This document shows, piece after piece, positions 9,969 to 20,949 of a stretch of 64,000 bases of DNA (position 1 is its first letter; the number at the start of each line of letters is the position of its first letter). The DNA is from Gnetum montanum (Eukaryota; Streptophyta; Gnetopsida; Gnetales; Gnetaceae), in assembly GCA_015680685.1 (NCBI GenBank), contig MNCI01027123.1, positions 287,268-351,267 on the forward strand, in the 5' to 3' direction. Under the pieces are notes generated by a model, which had not been told where the DNA came from, made no database searches, and saw only the letters and a program-made list of their open reading frames with translations. Both the position numbers and the translations under genes were made by a program.

Positions 9969-12044
9969 CCACATTAACTACTATTTCATAAAGTAAAAAC
10001 TAAAGGAGGACATAATCAAATCAATTCATGCTAATTCTACTAATCAAATGACAAACTTAATGACAAAATCTCTTTTATCTTATAAGATTTAATACCCTAG
10101 CCACCATATAAGAAAGATAAAGATCACAAGCATGGAGGACAAGAGGAGCAGTTTCATTTTGCAAGACCTTTATTCAAACACAAGTTCAAATGTTCAAGTT
10201 AAGATACCTGGTTTAAATCTCATTTAATGACTTTTTATTTTTAAAATAGTTTTCCATATAACATAGGAACAAAGCCATGTACTTAACTATTTGTTTATTT
10301 TTTAAAAATTTGTTGGGCAAGAAAACAAAGTAGGAAAATCAAATTATTTTAATTAAAATAGAATTAATGGTGGATGTAACATTAAAATAACCCTAATTCA
10401 CCATGTCTCTTCATTTTTAGGCACTTTTGATAATGGGAAAGGACTAGTTTGTCATGCCTAAAATTGGTCCCATTGATTTCCTATAAAAGAAAGGGTCTAA
10501 ACATAATGTATAACTTTTGGCAATTAGTGAACAAGAAGCAATTCAAACTTTTCTTCATTTTATTAATGCTTCATTATTAATTATCAATTTCATTAGTTTC
10601 ACAATATCATTTCTCATCGACATCTTATTAACATTGTCAATCACATTAATTCATCAATTCTTAATAATTCAACATTAAGATAGCCTTCCATTTGATTCTA
10701 CAAACTATTTGGTTCTACCCATATGTAAGGCCCTTAGTTGCAACCTTCCTTCGCATCATATTTTTTCTCATTAGTTAACCATCCAAAACAAAGATATTTC
10801 AAATTCAAATAAAAAATCTTTATTTTCATCATTTCTTAACAAGTTGAAAAGAAAACTTTGACTTGTATGAATTGCACTAAATTCAATCCAATTTATATCA
10901 TCTGAGGCATCCAACAAATAGAAGATGTTGAGGCTAATTGAACACTCCAAGTTTTATCACAACCTAAGTAGTAGAACTCACATTATTAAAGAAAATTAGC
11001 TCAACTAAAGTTGTGCTCAAGTTGTGATCTCCTCAAAAATAAACCATAAAGTAATCATGATCCATGATTATGAATTTTGTAAATTTGTGATCACCATTAC
11101 CCATGAAGAGATCATGGTAACAATATTGTGAAATTTGGTCCTTCGCTAAGACTGATGGTACATTTACCTTAATGAGATTTAAAAAACCATGAGGCTCCCA
11201 AAACCTATGGTGATCTAGCCTTAATCCAACTAGGACTTTTTATACATACCACAACCCATGGTGAGGTTAGATTTGCTAAAAATTTATTTTTCTCTCTACC
11301 ATAACCTATGATATTGTAAATTTGAAGACCACAACCTATGGTCAACTCATGGCATCTAACCATGACTCATAATCCACTTGTGATGGACAAAATTTTGAGA
11401 TTTTGAAATAATTTAACTTCCAAATGCTTCCAAATTTAATTCAACACTACTACTCACTCCAACATTTTGAGTGTTAACAAGTAGAACATGATGATAATCA
11501 ACCCTATAAGAGCTTGGTAAATCCCTAGTTAAATTATGAATGCCCAAGACACCTTTCAATCAAACTATAATTAGTTTCCTCATATGGATTGATTTTAAAA
11601 AAATTTGGTATAAGATAATAGGAAATTTTTTATAAATATAATTTAATCTTACATAATCAAATACATAAGCATGTCAATACAAATCGAAGAATATTATAAA
11701 GTACCATGCCATATTACATCTATAGATAGAATATTTTTGCCTTGTAAAGAGTGATGATTTTAAATTAGGAAATCATCTTTCATTCAAAATCAACAGTACT
11801 TCCTAATTTTTTTAACATTTATAAAATGACAATGTTTTTCCTTAAGTCCTTATGGATTTGTTCTAACTATTTGTTTCTTTTACCCATATAACTATGTATT
11901 AGTAAATTTCTAAAACACTTTTAAATTTACATGATGAACGTTCAAAAACTTTGATCGTCAATTTAATTTCCAAATGAGACACATATAAATGAAGCCATGT
12001 AAACTCTTCCGTGCAAGACTAATTACTTTTCCCAACGCTGAGAT
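9969..12044. other. Intergenic DNA without recognisable gene
   Basis: No protein-like frame was found. A local cluster of ACCAYAACCYATGGT-like motifs lies at about 11,188-11,365. Toward 12,000 the sequence changes into the upstream region of the peroxidase gene. Confidence 0.5.
11188..11365. repeat. Cluster of degenerate ACCAYAACCYATGGT motifs
   Basis: About four copies of a motif with ACCA...TGGT dyad ends occur within some 180 bp: AAAACCTATGGTGA, ACCACAACCCATGGTGA, ACCATAACCTATGAT and ACCACAACCTATGGTCA. Related ATCATGATCCATGATTATG occurs slightly upstream near 11,050. Spacing is irregular. It may be a decayed minisatellite or a repeat fragment. Confidence 0.4.
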
Positions 12045-12284
12045 CAGTGTTTAAATAGTCTGAAAATATGTGGGTTGTCGTGTTTCAAGAATCAGGATAA
12101 ATTGGAAAGTCAGGCAGAATTATCTTTAAAAGTCCCAAAAATGATATCTAAATCTATTTATTTCTTTCTGAAAAAAGGTTTATTATAAAAGTCATCTGAC
12201 TCAAACTCAGGCCAGCAAAATTTCTAATCAGATGATTAATCGATAAATCGGTGATCTATGGCGAAGCTAAAAAACTATGCATTC
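12045..12284 (+). repeat. Direct repeat A, upstream of peroxidase
   Basis: This 240-bp stretch aligns with 14,517-14,756. Shared landmarks in order are CAGTRTTTAAATA, GAATCA..ATAAATTG, TATTTAAAA/CTTTAAAAG, CTATTKATTTCTTT, TTTATTATAAAAGTCAT and AAAACTATG. Identity by eye is roughly 70 percent. It lies about 0.6-0.85 kb upstream of the peroxidase start codon, in likely promoter territory. Confidence 0.7.
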
Positions 12285-12777
12285 CTTACAAGTAGTTTGA
12301 AGAAACTGAAACATCGAGCAGCTAATTCCCCCGCTTTAGAAAATGGTTAATCAATTCATCTTATTTGATTCAGTATTTCTTACGCCACAGCTGCAGGGAA
12401 AACTAATCAGCGGGAGCTGGAGTTAAGCGGGATTATGTGGTTGGTCAGCAAAGGTGGGTAAACGTTTCCAAACCAAAACTTGGCTTGGCGTCTCCCGCAA
12501 TGTTCGGTCACAACTCACAAGGATGTGGATCCATGCTTGACTTTGCAAGCAAAGTTAAGCGCCGGCGCTATGGCCGGCCTTTGCATTGCCATTGCCAAAC
12601 AGACTTGTCGATCACGATGGTAGGTTTCGCCGTCGCCGCAAGGTGTTGCTTCATTGCGGGAATGTTAGGTGTACGTGCAGCTACAGAAGTTGCTTCATTC
12701 CGGGCCTTGGATGAATTCGCGGCCAATACCAACCGCGACATGCACTGACATTTATGTTTACAGCTTCAATCTCCCCA
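12285..12777 (+). promoter_or_regulatory. Upstream region of the peroxidase gene
   Basis: This 0.5 kb is more GC-rich than the surrounding repeats and holds no supported coding region. It contains GCCGGCGC- and CCGGCC-type runs near 12,560-12,580. Promoter role is inferred only from its position ahead of the TATA-like box and the intact gene. Confidence 0.4.
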
Positions 12778-12786
12778 TAATAAATA
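12778..12786 (+). promoter_or_regulatory. TATA-like box of the peroxidase gene
   Basis: TAATAAATA lies 111 bp upstream of the chosen ATG, a normal plant leader distance. It is the best TATA-like match close to the gene. Confidence 0.45.
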
Positions 12787-12807
12787 GCATTAGCACCACA
12801 ACACCAC

Positions 12808-12867
12808 ATGAGAAGGCAAGGGAAGCACCCATACACAACAACAAGAAGCGTAAGCCAGCAACCATAA
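12808..12867 (+). other. Possible 19-codon upstream ORF in the peroxidase leader
   Basis: ATG at 12,808 opens a short frame (MRRQGKHPYTTTRSVSQQP) closing with TAA at 12,865-12,867, 29 bp before the main start. It is in the transcript only if transcription starts at or before about 12,808, which is close to where the TATA-like box would place it. Coding role is unproven. Confidence 0.3.
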
Positions 12868-12896
12868 TCACAGTCATCAGAGCCGCAGCAACGATT

Positions 12897-14079
12897 ATGG
12901 CGATGCAATTCATGCACGGCATGAAGATGATGAACATTGTTTGCGGAATTGCACTGACTCTGCTGGCCTTGGCGTTGGCCATGACAAGAGGCCATGCGCA
13001 GATGCATGACAATGGGAGGCTGAGTCCCAATTTTTATTCCGAAACATGCCCAATCATGGAGAAGGTGGTGCAAGAGGTGGTGTCCAACGCAACGGCGCAT
13101 GACTCCAAGGTCCCTGCGCGCCTTCTGCGCATGTTCTTCCACGACTGTTTTATCAGGGTAGGCAGTAGCAGCATACCAGTAGACTAGGCTAAGCCCACTG
13201 TTCTGTTAGTTTTTGCTGCATCATATAATGAATGAATAGTCCATGATAATGAAGTGGTGATTAATTCCATGGTCGCATTACATTGTTTTGCAGGGCTGCG
13301 ATGCATCAGTGCTGCTGGACTCAGTGGGGAACAACACGGCGGAGAAGGATGCACCGCCAAACGTGTCACTGAGGGCGTTCTACGTTATCGACGACGCAAA
13401 GAAGAAGTTGGAGGAGCAATGTCCAGGCCACGTTTCCTGCTCCGATATTCTGGCCCAGGCCGCCGCGGTGGCAGTTGCAGGGGCGGGGGGACCTGCCTGG
13501 CCAGTCGAGAAGGGACGCACAGACGGCATCTTATCAGTGGCAAACGACACAAGGGCGCTGCCGACACCCACAATGGAGGTTTCCGAGCTTCTCAGTGCGT
13601 TCGCCCGGCGTGGCCTCAGCGTTCGCGACGCGGTGGCTCTGTCGGGTGGACACACGCTGGGCTTCTCTCATTGCTCCTCCTTCGTGTCCCGCCTTCACTC
13701 TTTCAACGCCACGCACAGCACTGATCCGTCTCTGAGCTCGTCTTTGGCAGTGTCGCTGGCTCAAGTCTGCCACAGCAACCACTCCTCCGCTGCCGGGGCG
13801 TTCCTGGACTCCACCCCCGCCCGATTCGACAACGCCTACTTCTCCGGCCTCCTCAGCGGACGCGGCATCTTCCACTCGGACCAGGCTCTCTGGGGAGATG
13901 CACATTCAGATTCACATACAAATTCAAATTCTGGGACTCGTTCTCTCGTCTGGCGATACGCATCCGACCAGAAAGCATTCTTTCGAGATTTCGCCGACGC
14001 CATGGTCCGTATGGGTCGCATCGGCGTACTGTCTGCCCCCAACGGCCAAATCCGGCGCCACTGCCGCTTCGTCAACTGA
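12897..14079 (+). CDS. Class III secretory peroxidase (348 aa; exons 12,897-13,157 and 13,294-14,079)
   Basis: This heme peroxidase of the secretory pathway would oxidise phenolic substrates with H2O2 in the cell wall or vacuole. Residues 1-34 form a signal peptide with a hydrophobic core (IALTLLALALA), probably cleaved at GHA|Q. The distal site RMFFHDCF gives Arg78 and His82. GCDASVLLDS (88-97) carries calcium ligands. ALSGGHTLG holds the proximal His207, and FDN (265-267) belongs to the second calcium site. All eight disulfide cysteines are present. Six N-glycosylation sequons are visible (N64, N100, N110, N171, N225, N249). The single intron (13,158-13,293, GT...CAG) is at the conserved position after HDCF; the usual second and third introns are absent. 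Exon 2 is GC-rich, unlike the AT-rich repeats around it. The start at 12,897 was chosen because it gives a complete signal peptide; ATGs at 12,903 and beyond also fit. SGGHTLGFSHCSSF resembles the Arabidopsis PRX66 group, but the substrate cannot be inferred. Confidence 0.95.
13158..13293 (+). other. Intron 1 of the peroxidase gene
   Basis: This is a 136-bp GT...AG intron (donor AGG|GTAGGC, acceptor TTTTGCAG|GGC). Removing it joins CFIR to GCDAS in frame, restoring the family motif HDCFxxGCDAS. Phase is 0, with exon 1 exactly 87 codons. Confidence 0.9.
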
Positions 14080-14300
14080 TCCACTGCTCCGCCAGTCTCC
14101 TCCATTTCTGCGTCATTGCATCCCTCCTTTGTCTGCCCTGGCCTCATAAAACATCCTTTTCCTACATGCAATGCATGCTTGCCTTCTCAGTATATTTACC
14201 CTGGCGTGCTCTTATCCTGCGGTTGCGGCTATAAAACATTTCGTGCAACAATCCTTTGTGACGTCTTGCATGATAATAAAAGCGCAGAGAAATTCAATGG
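14080..14300 (+). terminator. Peroxidase 3' UTR with poly(A) signal
   Basis: AATAAA at 14,275-14,280, within GATAATAAAAG, lies 196 bp after the stop codon. Another T-rich/TATAAA stretch is near 14,230. No coding sequence is seen here. Confidence 0.6.
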
Positions 14301-14456
14301 CTAAGTTTGTGGAGAATTCCTATTATATGGAATTTTGATTTCTACTCGAGATGTTTGGTTGCATTTCAGCATTGCATTGCAGTTTCCGGTAATCAGTTGC
14401 ATTCTCCGCCACGTTGCATGTATCCTTGAATCGCTGACGCCCATCTTTGACATTGC

Positions 14457-14466
14457 TGACGTGGCA
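14457..14466 (+). promoter_or_regulatory. TGACGTGGCA, ACGT-core site
   Basis: It matches the plant bZIP target class (TGACGTGGC, ABRE/G-box-like). It lies just upstream of direct repeat B, beyond the peroxidase poly(A) signal. It could be a surviving promoter element of a lost neighbouring gene copy. A second ACGT (GCCACGTTGC) is at about 14,408-14,417. Confidence 0.4.
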
Positions 14467-14516
14467 GCTTTTGCATTCACGGCAAGTTTATCCCGTCAGC
14501 CAATCCTAGTTTATAG

Positions 14517-14756
14517 CAGTATTTAAATAATCCGGAAATATGTCAGATCAGAATGTCTCATGAATCACAATAAATTGACAAGTTAGGCCGAGTAATATTT
14601 AAAAATCACAAAAATAATACCTAATTCTATTGATTTCTTTGTTTATTATAAAAGTCATGACAACTCTACTCAACTCTTGGTTGACAAATTTTTTTTGACT
14701 TGATGACTAATCGTTAGTGATTTATTGTCGCCAACTTAGAAAACTATGGTTTATAG
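14517..14756 (+). repeat. Direct repeat B, downstream of peroxidase
   Basis: This is the second copy of the 240-bp sequence at 12,045-12,284, in the same orientation, about 440 bp past the peroxidase stop. Immediately to its right LINE sequence begins, so whatever followed the repeat originally is gone or displaced. Confidence 0.7.
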
Positions 14757-14764
14757 ACACAAAG

Positions 14765-14990
14765 AAAAAATGAAATTTCATTCCATCTTATCATAAGATT
14801 TAGCATAATCTTAGTAAAAGCAACATCTTGGTTAGTATTAAAGCCCACTACACTCTTTTCAAGTTGTAATAACATTTTTTAAGGTATCTAGATCTTTAAC
14901 AAAACTAGTTTGCTTTGGTCTCATGATATCTTCAATAACCTTTTGAATTTGACAAGCCATGCATTAGCTAAACTTTTATAAGTATTGTTA
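14765..14990 (-). pseudogene. LINE (L1-type) fragment: central RT domain
   Basis: On the minus strand, frames with a few shifts read TYKSLANAW, RPKQTSFVKD and KSYDKMEWNFIS. These correspond to the L1 RT signature (YKILAKALA...Q.SFV.GR...FEKAYD.VEW). The fragment continues the LINE seen at 28,185-29,534, the two being separated by element M. It ends abruptly near 14,765 next to direct repeat B, with no poly(A) tail, so the 3' end is missing. Confidence 0.7.
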
Positions 14991-14995
14991 AGAAT
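14991..14995. repeat. Target-site duplication of element M, low-coordinate side
   Basis: AGAAT here pairs with AGAAC at 28,180-28,184 (4 of 5 bases). Five-base duplications are expected for Ty3/gypsy integration. Confidence 0.65.
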
Positions 14996-15842
14996 TGATG
15001 AGTAGCGAGCACTCCCTACGCCCAACTATATGAATCACTAGCATTCATTAAGCGATTCGATCGAATTTTGCAGACCTTAGCTCTCTATGTACACATTGTC
15101 TAGATGGTGAATCTTAAGGAAGTGATTGTTGTCTTTGTAATTCCACTTGTGAGGGTACAATAGTATGGTTAAGTGTAACTGAGGCACATGATTTGTATAA
15201 TTTTTTATCTTTTTATTTATTTCTCCTAAGTGTGAAAATAAAGTAATCAATGCTTAATTATTCTAGAAACTATTTAATGTCTTAACTAATCCTAACATAT
15301 GCATCTGTTCCCAACTGTCGTACACATCCTGAACATGTCTTAATGCTACTGGGTTACTAAGCATAAGCACTATTGGGATTACCAAGTGTTAACATATGCT
15401 TAAGGTGGTCGTACTTATGTGCATTAATTATTCATATTTAATCAATTAATTAAATGCATGAAAGTAAATTGCATAACAATAAAGTGCATTAAGGTAAATA
15501 TTATGCTAAGTCTAAGTGCTACAAGGTTTAATAAGAAAACTCATCTTTATTGTAGTTTACACTAAAGTAAAGTGTCTAGGTACATCAATGCTCAAATAAA
15601 GATCTATAAACTTCTCAACTCCTATTGTGGACACTAAGAAAATATTCTAACTCTCAAAAGAACAAATTGCAAGAGCTTTGCTTTCCGACTAATGAATGAA
15701 TGCCATAAATGTGATAGGTGCATGCATTTATATAGGCAAGACCAGACACTCCGTTGCCGCATATGTGTTGACACATCAAATCATGCGTCGATGTGTATGC
15801 ATTGACATGGCCTCATTGACATAGCTAACCAATAATTCATCA
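14996..15842 (-). repeat. 3' LTR of element M
   Basis: On the minus strand it starts TGATGAATTATTGG at 15,842, preceded by GTGAAGGTA, and ends CGCTACTCATCA at 14,996. It aligns along its length with 27,323-28,179, with scattered substitutions and small indels. Confidence 0.88.
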
Positions 15843-16092
15843 TACCTTCACGATTGACTGAAAACTTGTCCTTGAGTGAACAAAAGGAGGAACAAGTTTC
15901 TTACAAAATTTGGGAAGATATGGGATTATTAACTGACCAACTAATTGACTTAGATTGAGTCAAACTGACACTAAGTGCCCAAGTGTACGAATTTACAACT
16001 TTTACAAAAATAGATGTTCATGAAAACAAAATTGAACAATGTTATAAAATTTGATAGTTGAACCCCTCTGGCGATTGAAGATGAGAATAAAA

Positions 16093-18954
16093 TTAGATGG
16101 TCCTAGGAGGTGGAGGTTCATGAGATGCTGAAGGACCTTCTCTTACCTCTAGTGCATGCTGCGGTTACAATTGAGGCTGTGGCTATCTTGCTACAGCTGT
16201 GACTACTAGTGGAAGAAAAAATGCATCCAACAATGCTTTCATCTTCTCCTCCTTACTTTAGGGATTGTACACAATCCACACAGCATCATTAATGTGGTCC
16301 AATACAAGAACATCCCACAAACAAGGCATGGTAGGAAACAACTTCTTAACATTGACGAACCAAGCAATGAATTATTTGTGTTTGATGTTGAATGCTCTTA
16401 CATCATTTTGTAGCTCCTGGTAGTCACACATTCTTCTGGCTAGGTTCTCAATCATTGATCATTGATTTGTGAATTGCTCTTTGAGAACTTTGAGTTTAGC
16501 ATTGGCTATTTTCAACTTCTATTTCATTTCCTTGTGTTGCTTGAACTCAACCTCATACAATAGGTATGAGCTGGACACTTGCATCTCTAGTTCTGACCTT
16601 GACCTTTCGGCAATCAACATTGACAAGCTTGCATAATGGAGGTTGGCTAACTCCATGTACTCCATCATCTCTTCGATTTGTAGCTCCTTGAGGTGGATTT
16701 CTATTTTGTTGTATGTGTTGAGTTCATCGAAGATGGGCTACCACATGTCATCTTCTTGTTAGAGCAACTAGAGGGCCCTGTTGACTTTTGCCTTTACTAG
16801 CTAGATTTCCTTCTCATTGACCTCTTTGAGAAGGCCAACCTAGTCCCTATAATGGTTCTTAACCCTTTCAAACTTGAAGGCCTTATTTTTCCAAGTACCA
16901 ATCTTAATTGTTGATTTCTGGTGCAAATTACAAATCTCCTCCATCGAGAGATTGCAATTTTCTACAGCCAACCTCCTCAATTCTGCATTCACCTTGGCAA
17001 GCTACTCCTACTTTTGTTGGAAAAATTCCATCATTTGTTCTTTCTAGGTCTCAACATTTTGCAAACGATATTTCTCTTAGGTCAGTACTAGGTTCTCCTT
17101 GCAAATCTCCAACAAGTCCTTTTTAGTGTTGTAAGTCATGGCCTTTACTAAGGATTGGTTGAAGATTGCTGACTCCTTCACGTATTTAGCCTCTTGAAGT
17201 TTGCATTGAAGTTGCTAAAAAGCTTCATATCTTATGATGGCCTAGCTAAGGATGGTGGGATTGGCTATATGGGCTCTCAATTTCACAACCTGATTGGCTA
17301 ATTGTTGATTCTTAGATTTGGCTGTCTCAAGTTGGGCATTGGTAATGAGGAGCTTGTCCTAGCTTCCAACAACATTGAATGGGTGGTAGTCATGTTATCC
17401 AAAAGGTCAAAGACTCCTAGAAGTGATTGCCCAATTTCAATCAATCAATCTAGCAACTCTTCATGATGAGCTATGCTAAACCTCCCACTTGCTACTCCTA
17501 CGTACTTCTACACATCCTTGAGTGTAGCAACATATGACACTTAGGTTGCAGGGATGTTGAGTGCTTTAGTCACTATGTCAGCCACCATCTATACCACTGT
17601 TTCCTATCCTTGGTGCTGCATCACCAAGATAGTTGCCCCCTTACCCTCCTCTAGATGCATTAAAAAAGTAGCAGCATTCTTAAAGATCTTTGGTAATTAT
17701 TGTTTTCTTGCAAGGAACACCGTTACTTCCTAGGTGCTAGGATTTGATCTTGTTGGCACCTACATACTTTGGATAGAAAACAATGGTAATATCCCCTCCA
17801 TCCTACTAATGGTTCTAGCCACCTCATTGAGATGGCTTAATGATGGTTTGTAGATAGAGGATTCACCACCACTTGGTCCTGCCTACTACTATTATAGGAG
17901 TTTCTCATAGAGTTCATGCATGTGTTTAATGGCAACACAAGCCTCTGACATTATTTTATGAGTAGGTGGTGGTGGTGGTTGCTTCTCTTCTTGTAGCTTG
18001 GTAGGCACCTATCCTTCATCATCTTTGCTTAAGAGGTAGTAAAAGCATGACAATGGGTATCATTGATGTAGTGGGCTATTCCTCCCCTTTTACATAGCTT
18101 GTGAATGAGGCATGGAAAGGGGAGTACCTTTCTTCCATGCTTGTTATCCTTGAAGCACTTCTTGATCTCTAAATATATCAAATGTGGGAGATTCATTAAT
18201 AATTTATTACTTAGAGCAGCACACACATGGGTAAAGAAGGCCTTGATTTTACTGGGCTTCACCATTGGATTAAAGTGGTAGGATATGATTTTGAAGTATA
18301 CCCTCTCTACCTTAGCGAGCATGCCATATTCTTTGCAGTTAGCTCCATAGCATCACTAGACCCACTCTTTCTTTACTCATGGGTGCACTTGCATTGATAT
18401 TTTTGCCAAGGTTGCCCTAGTATCCAACATCTTGAGGGCCTCATCAATGGCCTCCATAGAGTAGCACATACTAATGTTCTTTATCTTCATCATGGCATTA
18501 GCCTACCTATTATTCCAGAAGAGGTATGTCTCTCACAAGTACCACTCCACACTAGAAGTGAGGATAGGCCACATGGGAGAGGTTTGCAGTTGGGTCTTGA
18601 CTTCTTCTCGTGCCAAGTCCAGGAATGGACCAAATTTTAGTTCTTGAAGAACTGACCCTCTAATATTCTTGGAATTAATGTGCTTAAGAAAAACTTCTGT
18701 CAAGGTCACTTCAAGGTTTGGTCTAGGCCTAGGCACCTCATCTTTGTGTGATTACTCAATCTCAGCTTTGGGAATCTATCAAACAGATTCCACTTCACAC
18801 TCCTCCCAAAGAAATCCTGTTGCATGGGTCTCAGTTGCTTGCTTGCTCTTGCGGGTTGCTGCTATTGTTGGCCCCTTCCTTCTTTAGGTTACTTCTCTCT
18901 TGGTTGGAGTGGGCCTCCTTCCTATAGGCATTTATCCCTTGTTCTAGGTGCCAT
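16093..18954 (-). pseudogene. Third ORF of element M (plant-transposon domain plus coiled coil)
   Basis: It starts at the minus-strand ATG 18,954-18,952, after TGTGATTACAA (the acceptor AG is mutated to AA). The N-terminal part near 18,740-18,030 reads LQELKFGPFLDLAREEV, VEWYL, VERVYFKI and LPFPCLIHKLCKRGG. This matches element 1 and resembles the putative plant transposon protein domain; it is the best preserved copy in the window. The rest (about 17,800-16,200) is rich in Leu, Glu, Lys and Gln with heptad-like spacing, suggesting a coiled coil. The end is a Pro-rich tail (HEPPPPRTI) before TAA at 16,093. Stops and shifts are frequent. The full span, about 950 codons, is the longest of the copies. 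Molecular role unknown. Confidence 0.65.
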
Positions 18955-19378
18955 TTGTAATCACAACATATCCAAAGATTAGCATTTGATGTGTAACTTG
19001 GATAGTTTGATACCTTGTCCCTTTGATTTGTTACACTTAGGCTAAGTTGTGATTGTGATGGATTAATTATTTTAATTAGATAGCTACTAGAGTTCATTAG
19101 AAAGGTTTAACTCTCATGAGTTAGTGATTTTAATATTATTTTATTAGTTAAACCTTATGGGAGTTAGAAAAATTTCAAGAAATTTCCCAATAGAAACATA
19201 AGGTTTGTATTCCCCAAAACATAAAGCTCATCTCTAGTAGCTGTAAGAATAAAGAACGGGGTTAATTGGAGAAGTGGTGTGAATGTTATGGGCTCTAGAA
19301 GGCTTTGGGCTCTAAAAACAACAAAATCTCCTTCCTTGTTTTGAAGGAAATGACAAAAAATTTAGTAAGTGTTCATGC

Positions 19379-19472
19379 TATTTATAGACTTTTTGTGCTA
19401 CATCAATGGGGTCTCATCGATGAGGATGCATCGATGTAGCCCACTGCATTGATAGGGTTGCGTTGATGTAGC
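19379..19472 (-). promoter_or_regulatory. Internal promoter-like region of element M
   Basis: On the minus strand, repeats of the type ACATCRAYGNRRCCC (about 19,472-19,396) precede TATAAATA at 19,386-19,379. The LTR of this element has comparable GTCAACACA/ATCAACACA repeats before its own TATA region. The third-ORF ATG is some 425 bp further on. The donor position reads GAGATGAGC and the acceptor ACAA, so the leader intron signals seen in element 2 are mutated here. Confidence 0.5.
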
Positions 19473-20949
19473 AGTAGAGAGAGATTTTCCACTATTAAAA
19501 AAAAAGGAAAAACAAAGAGTTTTCACATCAAATTGAAGTCCATAGGGAGTCAAAAAAGCCAACATGATGGGATGCTTGAAGAGGGAAAGAATATGCACAA
19601 AAAAGATATTTAATTAGAAGAACATCTGCTGAGTGTAAACTAGATAGAATAATCATGAAATTCATAAGGTTTCAAAGAAAAAATGTTTAAGGGATAAGAA
19701 ACATAACGTTTCCAACCAAACGGTATGCAAGTGGATCCTTCCCATAGTAGGCTCATGCCCTTAATACCCTTACATGCCATCAAACCAAGGAGTCCATTGG
19801 CCCCATGGTTGATTAATTGTTATGGTTAGTTAAGAATCGAACCACCAAGGAAACCACTAAATAATTTTAACCATATCAAATAAAGACATTGAAAAAACAT
19901 GAGAAAAGGTAGTGAGGTGGTTGATGGAGAGCATAGATGGATGAGAGAGTGTGGAATGTAGTTCCTTATTGCAGTTTCATGAAGTCCCTTATGGATTTTA
20001 TGGTTAATATGAGCTGATACAATCCATCCTTAGTCTAAATTAATACCAACCACTTCTAGTGACTTCGCATTGATACATTGAGACCATCCACCCCCCAAGG
20101 AATAAGAATGTCCTAATACACCACACATCATATCTAAAGAATAAGAAAAGAGAAGTAGGAAGTGAAGAGGACCTTAGTTAGAGGTGTGCCTTTAGGCATG
20201 GGTAACATGTCTTTCTAGCCCCATAACCAATGCTTGTAGCCTGTTATTGTGTCTAAGGAGTGTGCTTTGAATTTACATTTTTCTTATTTTTTTTGATTTT
20301 ATGTGTTTATCAAATGAGAACAACACCATGCAAAGCCTTAGCTTCCTATTATTGGTTGACAACAGAATGGTGAGTAGTCCATGGAGACAACCATGTAACT
20401 AAGAGGGTAGAAAAGTACAAAAATGTGTCGATTCCCCTTGAAGTTACACTGTTGTCTATCCATTTAATTCTTCCCAAGTTTGGAAACTACCAAGGTCATA
20501 AGCTCATTGTAAGCTTCATTTTAAGAATGGATCTCATTTCCAAAACAAAGGAACACCATAGACCTATGTGGATTAATGGATGATGTGGACTCATTGCCTG
20601 TTATCATGAAAAGAAACCATGTCTTAGTTATCAACATCAACATTCAAAGATAAAATCTAGACATTCACTATCAAATAACATTATAAAGTATAAACCACCA
20701 TCAATTAATAGCTATAGTTGCACGAAGTTCTAGTGGCAATAAAGAAAGAAAAAGAAAACATAAGAAAAATCCAAATCAAATAAAGTAAAATATAGAAAAA
20801 ATCATAAAATATTTAATAAATAGAAAACATACTAAAAATAGTGTAAAACAAAAATTGTGAAAAACAAAAAAAAATGATAAATTGAGAAGCCACTTTGATT
20901 GTTATAGCATGGATTCCCATCTCTTCCACACTTGAGTTGGAAGGAGGAG
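19473..20949 (-). other. Noncoding spacer between pol and third ORF, element M
   Basis: No protein-like frame is seen, but short blocks are shared with the same spacer of elements 2, 3 and 4. The best is at 20,170-20,242, containing TTGGTTATGGGGCTAG on the minus strand (20,230-20,215). Another is at about 19,725-19,765 (GCATG...CTATGGGAAGGATCCACTTGC on the minus strand, described in parts). Confidence 0.55.

Noticed and set aside
12437-12748. 103-codon open frame just upstream of peroxidase
   Set aside because: No similarity, no codon pattern like the gene, and it lies in likely promoter DNA.
13254-13724. Long alternative frames (plus and minus) across the peroxidase exon
   Set aside because: GC-rich exons give open frames in several phases. 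Only the frame with HDCF, GCDAS and SGGHT motifs is a protein of known family.
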